In this document: one piece after another, positions 55,570 to 62,870 of the stretch
Layout of the letters: each line of letters opens with the position of its first letter
Numbering within the stretch: the first letter of the stretch is position 1
Source of the DNA: Flavobacterium aquiphilum
GTDB lineage: Bacteria; Bacteroidota; Bacteroidia; Flavobacteriales; Flavobacteriaceae
DNA: 64,000 nucleotides
Reading direction: 5' to 3'
NCBI RefSeq assembly: GCF_027111335.1
Contig: NZ_CP114288.1
Coordinates: forward strand, 2,666,001-2,730,000
Translations under genes and position numbers: made by a program
Notes under the pieces: model-generated
The model's database searches: none
The model's input: the letters and a program-made list of their open reading frames with translations, nothing else
Told to the model about the DNA's origin: nothing

Positions 55570-55593
55570 TTTTTAAAATATTTTTTTATGCAA

Positions 55594-55620
55594 TAAAAAA
55601 GCCTCAATTATTTGAGGCTT
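55594..55620 (-). terminator. Terminator of the prophage secreted-protein gene
   Basis: On the minus strand AAGCCTCAA pairs with TTGAGGCTT and is followed by TTTTTTATTG, just after the stop of the 154-residue gene. Confidence 0.82.
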
Positions 55621-55626
55621 AGTATT

Positions 55627-56091
55627 TTAATTTAAAACTTCATTCTCAGGACTATCTGAAAATAAAAGTTTACCATTCCTATAAAAACGAGTTATCTTAT
55701 AATCTGCCTTAAAATAATATTCGGTTTTAAAGACATTATTACCCATAAGCGTATAAATACCATTCATAATACTGCCATCAGACATTTTATAGTTAAACAA
55801 CAAATTCAAATTATCATCACCAATATTCAAAATATATCTAGAGTAACCTTCAGGTAAATCACAAACAAGTAAAGTAGGAACAATTTTTTTTCCAGTACCT
55901 GACTTGTAAACATTCTTAACATTTTTTGAAACAAGAACCTCAGGATAAAACTGATTAACTTTTTTTATTAAATCATACTGTTCAAATTCTATAACACCTT
56001 CAAAAATATTAAGTTTAGCGTTAACAGTTTGTTTTTTTTGAGCCTGACTAAAAGAAAAAACAAGCAAAAATAAAATTGTAATTTTTTTCAT
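55627..56091 (-). CDS. Small secreted protein, probable prophage cargo
   Basis: A 154-residue protein with a clean signal peptide (MKKITILFLLVFSFSQAQ). The mature part is beta-rich (VIEFEQYDLIKKVNQFYPEV, YILNIGDDNLNLLFNYKM, GIYTLMGNNVFKTEYYF) and matches no family I know. It lies inside the attachment sites but is separated from the virion genes by a terminator, has its own terminator, and is bracketed by a 12-bp direct repeat. This layout is that of a lysogenic-conversion gene. A virion role cannot be excluded. Confidence 0.65.
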   Translation of the reverse strand: MKKITILFLLVFSFSQAQKKQTVNAKLNIFEGVIEFEQYDLIKKVNQFYPEVLVSKNVKNVYKSGTGKKIVPTLLVCDLPEGYSRYILNIGDDNLNLLFNYKMSDGSIMNGIYTLMGNNVFKTEYYFKADYKITRFYRNGKLLFSDSPENEVLN

Positions 56092-56139
56092 AAAAATATT
56101 AGTTTAGTAAGAACGTGTAAATATATATATCTTTGCGGT

Positions 56140-56151
56140 TATTTCCTACAG
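56140..56151. repeat. 12-bp direct repeat, copy 2
   Basis: TATTTCCTACAG, identical to 55558-55569. It lies 49 bp upstream of the 154-residue gene. On the plus strand it is preceded by TATCTTTG (56129-56136), a match to the -7 consensus. Confidence 0.6.
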
Positions 56152-56190
56152 AGAATTAATAATAAACCATTTTTAAAAATACAACGAAAG

Positions 56191-56218
56191 AAACCACCTT
56201 AATTTAATAAGGTGGTTT
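56191..56218. terminator. Terminator of the prophage late operon
   Basis: AAACCACCTT pairs perfectly with AAGGTGGTTT around 8 nt. On the minus strand its first arm is the final coding segment (Lys-Pro-Pro-Tyr) of the last late gene, so coding and termination overlap. The tail TCTTTCGTTG is only moderately T-rich. Confidence 0.6.
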
Positions 56219-56428
56219 GTCAATCACAAACTTATCAAAATACTGCCGACCAAGATAAACACCAGTTTTCCGATTGTAAATGTTTATGTAGTGATAATCA
56301 AAGTTTTCACGCTCCAATAATTTATGTAAATAAAAAATACTTTTCATAAATGGGTAAATTATAGGATGCCTAGTTTTATCCTTGTGAAATACTACACATC
56401 TATAAGGCGTTGGAGTGTTATTTGCCAT
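56204..56428 (-). CDS. Prophage protein of 74 residues
   Basis: A small basic soluble protein rich in Tyr and His (YRCVVFHKDKTRHPIIYPFM, FDYHYINIYNRKTGVYLGRQ). I do not recognise a family. It starts 10 bp after the stop of the candidate spike gene and is the last gene before the late-operon terminator. Confidence 0.6.
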   Translation of the reverse strand: MANNTPTPYRCVVFHKDKTRHPIIYPFMKSIFYLHKLLERENFDYHYINIYNRKTGVYLGRQYFDKFVIDKPPY

Positions 56429-56438
56429 AGCCTAAATT

Positions 56439-57806
56439 TTAAAGTGTAATATCTAAAGTATTAGAATAATACGTAACACCATTAAAAGTAAAAGAGCAAT
56501 TTAATTGATTTGTACCAGCAGTTAAAATTCCTCCCTGCCTATTTCCACCAGCATTTGCAGAACCCAAAGGATAAGAAACTACTCTATGTTGTCCAATACT
56601 AACAAAATAATCCGCTGTAACTCCAATACCATTTAATTGAGTTGGTAAAAGAGATCTTAAATAATCATTTAAGTGAAAACTAAGCATTATATCGTTATAA
56701 CCCAAAGTTTCGTAACTTACCGTAAATTTTGGGCCAGGGATACACTCATGACACCCATTAACATGAACTATCGAAACAGCCTCAAGCAATTGACACCCAT
56801 CCTGCAAAGAACCTGCAAAAAATCTTTGTTGCTGACCTGCTAAGTCGATGTAATCAACCCAACTATTTACTTCGGGATGATGAACCGTGTCACCAGCTTC
56901 CCAATTTGATTCAAAATAAAACTTTGTAAGTACAGGAACTTGAACAGGAACATAAGCAACAATTTCGTTTGAATAAATATTATTATTCATATAGTCAAAA
57001 AGTCTAACTTTTTGGTATGTAACACTAGGATTTATTGCAATCTCAAAATGTCCAGTCGTAGAGTCAGTATCTGAAATAGGATTCCAATTTTGACCATCAA
57101 AAATTTGTATTTGTAAAAGTGGTGAACGATTTGACCCTAAATATTGAAAATCAAATGAAATATAATCATTATTTAAATTTTGCAACGTGATTGAAGCAGG
57201 AACAAAAGCAGGTACAGGAAGAATATTGGAATACATATTGTTAAGTGAATCATGAATTCTTACATAAGCATCACTTTGAAGCCTACCAACATAGTTAAAT
57301 TGTTGTGTACTTTTATCAATAAAAAAAGATTGATTAATATCACTAAAATCCGAGTGAAACGAACTTTGAACCTCTAATGAATTAGAAAGATTACCTCTAG
57401 CAACCAAGCCCAAAATTGTATAATCAACTGACATAGAATTTAACAAAATTGTTGGAGCATCGACACCACCACCAGAAGAACCACAATCACAAGTACAGTT
57501 ACAAACACAATTCAAAACATCATTATTAGCACTATACATTAAATCAACAACCTGTAAAGGTGCGAAAAAGACATTTTCAGGAATCATGTTTAAGTCAATA
57601 TTACCCAAATCATTAAGAATCCCTTCGCAAAACAAACTTTCATTATTTCGCAAATAAACACCGCTCACTTTTTTAGAATTGACAAACAAAGAGACAACAA
57701 AAAAATTATCAGGTATATTTGAAACCCTATAATGTCCATCTTCAAAAGAACACTCTTGAACCTTTAAACGGTAAGACGAATCTATATATTGTATAAAATT
57801 TCTCAT
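56439..57806 (-). CDS. Candidate prophage spike or receptor-binding protein
   Basis: A 455-residue protein, the largest virion-type gene of the element. There is no signal peptide. Residues about 104-112 read CVCNCTCDC, five Cys alternating with other residues, then a Gly/Ser linker (GSSGGG). The remainder is a string of beta-rich Ig-like segments (VRIHDSLNNMYSNILPVP, VRLFDYMNNNIYSNEIV). A modular beta-rich, late-encoded protein suggests a spike or adsorption protein. The Cys cluster may bind metal or knot a trimer. This is inferred from size, place and pattern only. Confidence 0.5.
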   Translation of the reverse strand: MRNFIQYIDSSYRLKVQECSFEDGHYRVSNIPDNFFVVSLFVNSKKVSGVYLRNNESLFCEGILNDLGNIDLNMIPENVFFAPLQVVDLMYSANNDVLNCVCNCTCDCGSSGGGVDAPTILLNSMSVDYTILGLVARGNLSNSLEVQSSFHSDFSDINQSFFIDKSTQQFNYVGRLQSDAYVRIHDSLNNMYSNILPVPAFVPASITLQNLNNDYISFDFQYLGSNRSPLLQIQIFDGQNWNPISDTDSTTGHFEIAINPSVTYQKVRLFDYMNNNIYSNEIVAYVPVQVPVLTKFYFESNWEAGDTVHHPEVNSWVDYIDLAGQQQRFFAGSLQDGCQLLEAVSIVHVNGCHECIPGPKFTVSYETLGYNDIMLSFHLNDYLRSLLPTQLNGIGVTADYFVSIGQHRVVSYPLGSANAGGNRQGGILTAGTNQLNCSFTFNGVTYYSNTLDITL

Positions 57807-57821
57807 TTTTTTTATTTTAAT

Positions 57822-58391
57822 TTACAACCACTTTTTACCATATTTAGCAAAAACTTTTTTCAATTGTGCAATTTCCGAAACAGATAAATACTTGTACAAA
57901 TCGGTTTTTAAATTGCGACTACGAGTGAAGACATTATAATACAAATCCTCTACTATAGGAAAAGTTGTAGGAACTGTTTTTAAAAGGCTGATAACTTTGT
58001 TTTCATCCTCAGACCAAGCAGAAACATTAAACAAATCTGTATTAAAAACAAAATGGTTATCCTCAACGTTAGTTCCCAAAGCGATAGAAACCTGTTGACA
58101 TACAGCTTTATATCTTTCCATTTCCGAAGGTGAAACTTTCGGGTATTTTTTAAAAATATTGAAAGATTTTTGGGTAATAATATTGGGACTTGATTTGCCA
58201 TTTTGCGCATTACTTACAATTGTATCAGCTTTTAATTGACCAGCTTTTACTTGTGCAAACAAAGTTGTTACCCAACGATAAAACATAGGGAAAACAAGAA
58301 GTACAGCACAGACAATTAACCAGTTTAGCTTTAACCATTCAAAAAAACCCGTAGTTGCTACGGGTTTTAAGCTTCTTATACGAGTAGCCAT
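57822..58391 (-). CDS. Prophage membrane protein of 189 residues
   Basis: I start at the ATG at 58391 (MATRIRSLKPVATTGFFEWL), which overlaps the preceding small gene by its near end rather than the longer frame start at 58427. One membrane helix (LNWLIVCAVLLVFPMFYRWV, about residues 20-40) is followed by a soluble domain of about 140 residues (SPNIITQKSFNIFKKYPKVS, SVSEIAQLKKVFAKYGKKW). No family is recognised. It could be a virion membrane protein linking capsid or spike to a lipid layer. Confidence 0.6.
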   Translation of the reverse strand: MATRIRSLKPVATTGFFEWLKLNWLIVCAVLLVFPMFYRWVTTLFAQVKAGQLKADTIVSNAQNGKSSPNIITQKSFNIFKKYPKVSPSEMERYKAVCQQVSIALGTNVEDNHFVFNTDLFNVSAWSEDENKVISLLKTVPTTFPIVEDLYYNVFTRSRNLKTDLYKYLSVSEIAQLKKVFAKYGKKWL

Positions 58392-58395
58392 ATTA

Positions 58396-58506
58396 TTACT
58401 GTTTTTTACGTAGCAACTTCCAACCAATTAAAGCAACTACAAGACCGATACCAATATTACAGTAAATTTTATGCTCAGTATAAAATGTTTTAATTTTTTC
58501 CCACAT
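58396..58506 (-). CDS. Prophage single-helix protein of 36 residues
   Basis: MWEKIKTFYTEHKIYCNIGI then GLVVALIGWKLLRKKQ: a short polar start, one membrane helix and a basic end. The topology is that of small phage membrane or coat proteins. It ends 5 bp before the next gene's ATG, and the 51-bp gap upstream lies after the hydrolase gene. Confidence 0.55.
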   Translation of the reverse strand: MWEKIKTFYTEHKIYCNIGIGLVVALIGWKLLRKKQ

Positions 58507-58557
58507 GATATTTAATATTTAAGAATTAATAATTTAAGTTTTATCTTTTACCTTTTT

Positions 58558-59109
58558 TTAGACTGAAACGGCGAAAACAGTATAACAAAAAAGCAATACA
58601 CCAAGAAAAAAAGCTAGGTTTACATTTTTAGAAACGTCAACAATCAAATTTGAAGTTTTAAAAGTTCCCAAATTCTTTATAGCTTCTTTAATGTCAGAAT
58701 CTTTAACATATTTAGAATCCTGTCCATTTTCATTTTTTACAATAGCTTTTGCAAGTAGAAAAAGAAAGTCGGAATTTACAGACGTGATAACATCATCAGG
58801 CTTTACCCCTATGGTATTACAGACTTGTTTAATATACAATTCTGTATCATTCTCAAACGGAGGCGCATAAGTAGTAATTAATTTTCTTACCGTGTTTTCA
58901 CCACCATCAATATGGTTTACTAAATTTCGGAGCATTGCCCTAATTCCGTAAGACATACTTTCAAACTGCTCAAACTTTTTACCTGAATCCGTATTTTTAG
59001 AATACGGTATTTTTCCAAGCCAAGTATTAGTAGTGTAAACCAAATTACCCGGATTATTATTTCTAATGCCCCTCGAAAGGTCTTTACGACCCAAATAAGA
59101 ACTACTCAT
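58558..59109 (-). CDS. Phage-type peptidoglycan hydrolase with membrane anchor
   Basis: A 183-residue protein from the ATG at 59109, whose first bases overlap the previous stop (ATGAGTAG). LSRGIRNNNPGNL at residues about 10-22, then WLGK and FEQFESMSYGIRAML, is the signature of the P5/muramidase-like proteins of many phages and prophages, related to lytic transglycosylases. A C-terminal helix (LAFFLGVLLFCYTVFAV) anchors it to membrane. In tailless membrane phages such enzymes are virion parts that open the cell wall on entry. Confidence 0.78.
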   Translation of the reverse strand: MSSSYLGRKDLSRGIRNNNPGNLVYTTNTWLGKIPYSKNTDSGKKFEQFESMSYGIRAMLRNLVNHIDGGENTVRKLITTYAPPFENDTELYIKQVCNTIGVKPDDVITSVNSDFLFLLAKAIVKNENGQDSKYVKDSDIKEAIKNLGTFKTSNLIVDVSKNVNLAFFLGVLLFCYTVFAVSV

Positions 59110-59269
59110 TTTTTTCTGCAATTGGTTCAACTTCCTTTTTACCCTCTCCAAAGTCGATTTTTTCCAATTCTGAATGGACAACCTCGATACCTTTTATAAC
59201 CGCCATAACGACAGCACCATATTTTACAACAATCCCAATAACTGTAATAATCGATTTTACTGTTTTCAT
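59102..59269 (-). CDS. Prophage small membrane protein of 55 residues
   Basis: The start ATG overlaps the stop of the 34-residue gene (ATGA) and its own stop overlaps the hydrolase start. The N-terminal half is hydrophobic (IITVIGIVVKYGAVVMAVI) and the C-terminal half is acidic and charged (SELEKIDFGEGKKEVEP). The function is unknown. The double overlaps are good evidence that it is translated. Confidence 0.6.
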   Translation of the reverse strand: MKTVKSIITVIGIVVKYGAVVMAVIKGIEVVHSELEKIDFGEGKKEVEPIAEKNE

Positions 59270-59370
59270 ACTTTATCCTTTTTTTCCTCTAAATGAAACT
59301 TTTCTTTTAAGGCTTCGACAATCCCGTCAATTAAAAACGGGATTAGCCTATTTAATAACCGCTTAAACAT
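59266..59370 (-). CDS. Prophage amphipathic small protein of 34 residues
   Basis: It starts directly after the previous stop (TAA then ATG) and ends in an ATGA overlap. The N-terminal part (FKRLLNRLIPFLIDGIVEAL) looks like an amphipathic helix, and the end is highly charged (KEKFHLEEKKDKV). The role is unknown; a membrane-interacting virion or release protein is possible. Confidence 0.5.
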   Translation of the reverse strand: MFKRLLNRLIPFLIDGIVEALKEKFHLEEKKDKV

Positions 59371-59829
59371 TTAACGTCTATTACGATTGTTTTTTACTGC
59401 ATCAGGAGTAAGAAATGAAAAATAACCTTTCGTAGGTGAAACAGCACATTTTTGAGTACCCAATTCGAAAAACAAAATTTTCTTTCTTACATTAAAAAGA
59501 CACGAAACTCTTTGTGTTGAAACACCTGTTTTTACATCAGCGTACCATTTTTCGTAACCATCCGCAACAGGTTCACCAGACAAAATTTTCTGATCTTTAT
59601 TTTTATAAGCTTGTAAGCTTATGAAACCAAATCTTTTGGTCGTTTTCCAAGCAAAAATCTTTTTAAAAGGTTCAAACTTTTGACCACTTGAAGGCTCAAC
59701 CAATTGGATTTCAGCATGACTTTTACTTTCGTATTTTTTGCCCTTACTTTGACTTTGACCGCCATTACTATTATAATTCGAATAGCTTCTATTCGAGTTA
59801 TTATAACCTTGTTTTTTATATCCTGCCAT
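59371..59829 (-). CDS. Prophage basic protein of 152 residues
   Basis: The N-terminus is low complexity, rich in Asn, Ser, Tyr, Gly and Lys (GYNNSNRSYSNYNSNGG). A folded domain follows (FKKIFAWKTTKRFGFISLQA, VADGYEKWYADVKTGVSTQR) and the end is RNRR. The charge and flexible lead suggest nucleic-acid binding, for example a single-strand binding or packaging protein, but no family is recognised. Its start overlaps the upstream small gene by TAATG. Confidence 0.6.
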   Translation of the reverse strand: MAGYKKQGYNNSNRSYSNYNSNGGQSQSKGKKYESKSHAEIQLVEPSSGQKFEPFKKIFAWKTTKRFGFISLQAYKNKDQKILSGEPVADGYEKWYADVKTGVSTQRVSCLFNVRKKILFFELGTQKCAVSPTKGYFSFLTPDAVKNNRNRR

Positions 59830-59960
59830 TATTTTAGGATTAAATGTTTAATATTAATTAACAATTCTGTAAACTTTTTTAAGATAATTACAAGCGTATC
59901 AATCAGAAATAACCACCAATAAACACGCCTGTAATTAAATTTATCGTCTCCTTCTTGCAC
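59829..59960 (-). CDS. Prophage small membrane protein of 43 residues, GTG start
   Basis: An open frame begins at GTG 59960, inside the end of the 150-residue gene, and ends with a TAATG junction to the next gene. It reads VQEGDDKFNYRRVYWWLF then LIDTLVIILKKFTELLINIK: one hydrophobic helix with basic flanks. Start choice is uncertain (a TTG or ATT lies further upstream). The coupling junction argues that it is real. Confidence 0.45.
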   Translation of the reverse strand: MQEGDDKFNYRRVYWWLFLIDTLVIILKKFTELLINIKHLILK

Positions 59961-60393
59961 GGCTTCCCGATTGGTTTTTATTACGAAAACCAAACCAATA
60001 CACTAGAAAAGCACCAAGAGCAATGAAACCAGCAATAAACCAAGCTTTATACTTTAACCAAAGCGCTTTTAAATACACTCCAGACATAAAACCCGTAACC
60101 TGATCAGCAGCATCCTGAACTTCTTTTTTTTGAGCAAGTTTATTAGTCAATTTTTGTTTTTGTTCATCACCTTTGACAGTCAAATAATTTTCCATAGACT
60201 CAGGAATGACAGGCGGTTGTTGAAAAAAAGTAGTATCCTGTTCAGCAGGTTGATTCTTTACAGGCTTATTAGTTGTTGCAACACGCAAAGCGTCTTTTGC
60301 AACACCTAAATAATTCCCTGTAACAATTCCAACAACATTTTTTAAAGAAGCTACCCTTTTTACTTTTTCACCAAGCTTTTTAAATAATCCCAT
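59941..60393 (-). CDS. Prophage membrane protein of 150 residues
   Basis: The N-terminal half is basic (MGLFKKLGEKVKRVASLKNV). A Pro/Gln segment follows, then a long coil (KGDEQKQKLTNKLAQKKEVQ) and one strong membrane helix near the end (KAWFIAGFIALGAFLVYWFG) before a very basic tail RARRRR. The layout suggests a virion membrane protein. No family is recognised. It is the gene right after the candidate capsid. Confidence 0.6.
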   Translation of the reverse strand: MGLFKKLGEKVKRVASLKNVVGIVTGNYLGVAKDALRVATTNKPVKNQPAEQDTTFFQQPPVIPESMENYLTVKGDEQKQKLTNKLAQKKEVQDAADQVTGFMSGVYLKALWLKYKAWFIAGFIALGAFLVYWFGFRNKNQSGSRARRRR

Positions 60394-60426
60394 AATTATA
60401 TATTTAGATATTTATAATAAGGATTT

Positions 60427-61143
60427 TTAAACCTCTCTAATGTTTCTAACAACAAAGTTGATAACATCACCCTGAGCCTTGTTTACCTCAATTGTATCAA
60501 CGTGAACAAGCGGAAGAGCCAAACGAGTTGTAACCCTTTGTTGAACACTTGTAGAATTTACGGCAGCTATCGGATCAATATTACTTGACAAAGTTTGTAA
60601 TTCGAAAGGAAGATATTTTACAACCTGTCCGTTTTCAAATCCGTAACTAATATCCTGTAAGGAAGCTTTTCGAGTCATTACCGCAAGGTCGAAGCCTTGA
60701 ACATCTATACGCTTGTTAAAATCCTCAGAAGCAATTGTTTTCTGCTCAAAGAAATAAAGATGTGAAGTACTCAACGGCTCTTCAACACCATGTAACTCAT
60801 AGGTTTTATCAGATTTCAAATCCTCAAACAGCACTTTAATACTTTCTTTGTCTTGCAAGAAGATCGAACCACCTAAAGCAATTTCGCAAAGCGCAATCAT
60901 GTTCCAATCATCATCAGACTGTACAGCCTCATTACCATAAGTAGAAGCTAAAATAAAATCCAACAAAGGCACTTTAACCGCCAAATTGACGTTTGAACCG
61001 TTTGCACGTTCGATATAAACAGAAATTTTTTCTGTTGTCAAATCATTCAACGCAACAGTAGAAGACACAATCAAAGAACCTATTGATTTTGTGATTGAAA
61101 TTTCAGGGCTTTTTGTAACCCCTGTTAAAGTTGTAATTTTCAT
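60427..61143 (-). CDS. Candidate major virion (capsid) protein
   Basis: A 238-residue soluble protein with dense alternating beta-strand pattern (SIGSLIVSSTVALNDLTTEK, ISVYIERANGSNVNLAVKV, RLALPLVHVDTIEVNK). It is the first gene after the phased A-tract region and so heads the late operon. Its length and all-beta look suit a jelly-roll capsid protein of a small tailless phage, yet no sequence motif proves it. Structure prediction would decide. Confidence 0.45.
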   Translation of the reverse strand: MKITTLTGVTKSPEISITKSIGSLIVSSTVALNDLTTEKISVYIERANGSNVNLAVKVPLLDFILASTYGNEAVQSDDDWNMIALCEIALGGSIFLQDKESIKVLFEDLKSDKTYELHGVEEPLSTSHLYFFEQKTIASEDFNKRIDVQGFDLAVMTRKASLQDISYGFENGQVVKYLPFELQTLSSNIDPIAAVNSTSVQQRVTTRLALPLVHVDTIEVNKAQGDVINFVVRNIREV

Positions 61144-61202
61144 ACTCTATTTTTTAATTAATAATAATTTCGAGTACAAAGGTTTGTCAACATTAAACAA
61201 GG

Positions 61203-61260
61203 GGTTACCGCTTTTTACCCATTTTTACCGCTTTTTACCTATTTTTACCGCTTTTTACCT
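61203..61260 (-). repeat. Phased A-tract tandem repeat (five 10-bp units plus a partial)
   Basis: On the minus strand GGTAAAAA recurs exactly every 10 bp at 61259-61252, 61249-61242, 61239-61232, 61229-61222 and 61219-61212, with a last partial GGTAAC at 61209-61204. The two bases between units alternate GC with TA or TG, giving a 20-bp higher-order period. A-tracts in helical phase bend DNA. The site lies between the HTH gene and the candidate capsid gene, so it is an operator, promoter-bending region or origin iteron set. Confidence 0.85.
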
Positions 61261-61265
61261 ATTTA

Positions 61266-61436
61266 TTAAGACATAATTCCGTAAACTTCCAAATCCTTTA
61301 CAGTAAGATAATTTCTTTTTAAATCCAAAGAATCTAAAATTGTTTGATAGTCCTTACGAGCAGTTTTATACGATACACCAAGGAGAACGGAAAGTTCTTT
61401 TTTATTTATTTTCTGAGTTGAATTTGATTTTGCCAT
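61266..61436 (-). CDS. Prophage small helix-turn-helix protein of 56 residues
   Basis: It starts at 61436 with a TAATG junction to the end of rep. KKELSVLLGVSYKTARKDYQ (about residues 12-31) has the spacing of a DNA-binding helix-turn-helix, followed by YLTVKDLEVYGI. Lying between rep and the phased repeat, it is a good candidate for the regulator that binds the repeat and controls the late operon. Confidence 0.65.
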   Translation of the reverse strand: MAKSNSTQKINKKELSVLLGVSYKTARKDYQTILDSLDLKRNYLTVKDLEVYGIMS

Positions 61437-62617
61437 TATTCAATAAATAAATCAAGTTGTTCGTTAAATAGATCATAATTAAATTTAATGTCCATTTTTT
61501 CAAGCTCTTTAAATTCTGCCAAGTAAAAAGACATTTTTTCTATAAACCATACAGACAACGGCAAGCCGTCAAAAGGGTTTGTTTCATCCAAAAGCCTATT
61601 AAGAGCAACGATATATGTAATATTTTGAAAATTGGCGCAATACTCCCGAAACAATGCCTTCGCAAGCCGTTTCCGCTTGACCACACTTGGAGTATGTGTT
61701 TTTTTAAGCCTTAGAAAAGTTGGGTTATAATTAGAAACAATAGATAAAAGATAATTGAAGTCAATAATAAAATTTACAATTTCCTCTTTATTGGTTTGGC
61801 TTTTACCAGTATTTAGCCTTATTTCAAAAAAGTTTTTTTGTGCCAAAATAACCAAGTTGACAAGCGCACCATAATTAAAAATAGCCCAAGTTAAATCCTC
61901 AAACGGTAAAACGTGTTTTTCTTTATTATCATCGAAGAAATCCTTATCATGTCCGAAGTTTTTTAGATTCGTAAAAAAAGAAGCATTTAATTGAAATTCA
62001 AAACGCCAGACGTTAGAATTCTCAAAATCGTTCGCTTTATAAAAATCTAAAATGTGCTGTTTTTCTTTTATTTCAAGTGATAAAGTTTTATTATACACTC
62101 GAAGAAATTTAGTACTAGAACGCTGACCAAGACTAAAACCATTGTTAATGCATACACCTTTAACAAGTTCATTGTAAACTGAAAAGGATTTTTTACGTCC
62201 AGCAAGTTTATACGCTCCCGCAGTAACTTTATTCGATAAATCACGATAATAACCGTCTTTGTCGTTAATATCCATAGCAATATCAAGGCGGTTAATACTA
62301 AAAAATTCAAGATTGTAAACGTCGGTAAGTTCATTTATAATGTTTTTTATTTCGGTTAAAGATTTAGAGTAAAATATGTGATTTTCAAACTGCATTTGGT
62401 TTAATCGATCGTTAATAATATTTGAACGAGGGTTACTTAAAACAAAACCGATTTGCTCACCTTTGTATTTTACGATGTTTTTATTTGCAAATGTTTTTGT
62501 ACCAAATGGCTCTGTTATTAATTCAAAATTTAGTGAGTTATTAGGCGTTTTCGGTGATAATTCGCCCATTAAATTAATGATTAGGTAATCTATTGATATT
62601 AAGGTTTTTGGGTGCAT
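61436..62617 (-). CDS. rep: Rolling-circle replication initiator (Rep_trans/CRI-like)
   Basis: A 393-residue protein. The start TLISIDYLIINLMGEL and the motif FFSINRLDIAMDINDKDGYY fit the Rep_trans / phage CRI type of rolling-circle initiators, where D-Y-L and R-x-D-x-A-x-D are conserved. VWRFEFQLNASFF matches the later strand; the catalytic Tyr cannot be fixed by eye. It would nick the double-stranded phage form and drive single-strand synthesis. It is coupled to the HTH gene and preceded by a perfect hairpin. Confidence 0.75.
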   Translation of the reverse strand: MHPKTLISIDYLIINLMGELSPKTPNNSLNFELITEPFGTKTFANKNIVKYKGEQIGFVLSNPRSNIINDRLNQMQFENHIFYSKSLTEIKNIINELTDVYNLEFFSINRLDIAMDINDKDGYYRDLSNKVTAGAYKLAGRKKSFSVYNELVKGVCINNGFSLGQRSSTKFLRVYNKTLSLEIKEKQHILDFYKANDFENSNVWRFEFQLNASFFTNLKNFGHDKDFFDDNKEKHVLPFEDLTWAIFNYGALVNLVILAQKNFFEIRLNTGKSQTNKEEIVNFIIDFNYLLSIVSNYNPTFLRLKKTHTPSVVKRKRLAKALFREYCANFQNITYIVALNRLLDETNPFDGLPLSVWFIEKMSFYLAEFKELEKMDIKFNYDLFNEQLDLFIE

Positions 62618-62642
62618 TGTGTTAATTTTTCGGGTGAGTTGA

Positions 62643-62664
62643 TAGCCGTTTTACCTAACGGCTA
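62643..62664. repeat. Perfect hairpin upstream of rep
   Basis: TAGCCGTT and AACGGCTA form a perfect 8-bp stem with a 6-nt loop. On the minus strand the loop reads AGGTAA and continues AGGTAAAACGG, close to the AGGTAAAAAGCGG unit of the phased repeat. It lies 26 bp before the rep ATG and could be a nick-site hairpin or a rep operator. Confidence 0.6.
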
Positions 62665-62689
62665 GTTTTTTAAATCAGGTGAATTACTC

Positions 62690-62866
62690 TTAAAACGGAA
62701 GTTCGGGGAGTGTAACTATTTCCAAGTAAGAAAAATAATGTAATTTTCCGTCTTTATCCTCGCACCTTACCCCTTCCATTTCAAAAGATAAAAGCCTATA
62801 AGTATTTGAATTTAAAAGGAAATAGGTTCTTTCTTTTAATTCTCTTAATAATATTGGTAAAGCCAT
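62690..62866 (-). CDS. Prophage small protein of 58 residues
   Basis: A frame from ATG 62866 encoding MALPILLRELKERTYFLLNS and on to LEIVTLPELPF. It is soluble and has no recognised motif. It begins 4 bp after the stop of the 101-residue gene and sits before rep, as single-strand binding or replication-control genes do in small phages. Confidence 0.5.
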   Translation of the reverse strand: MALPILLRELKERTYFLLNSNTYRLLSFEMEGVRCEDKDGKLHYFSYLEIVTLPELPF

Positions 62867-62870
62867 AATT

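Noticed and set aside
61436..62617. Rep as evidence of an integrated plasmid
   Set aside because: The surrounding phage-type hydrolase, dif-like borders and single-strand late operon fit a phage better, although the Rep family occurs in both.
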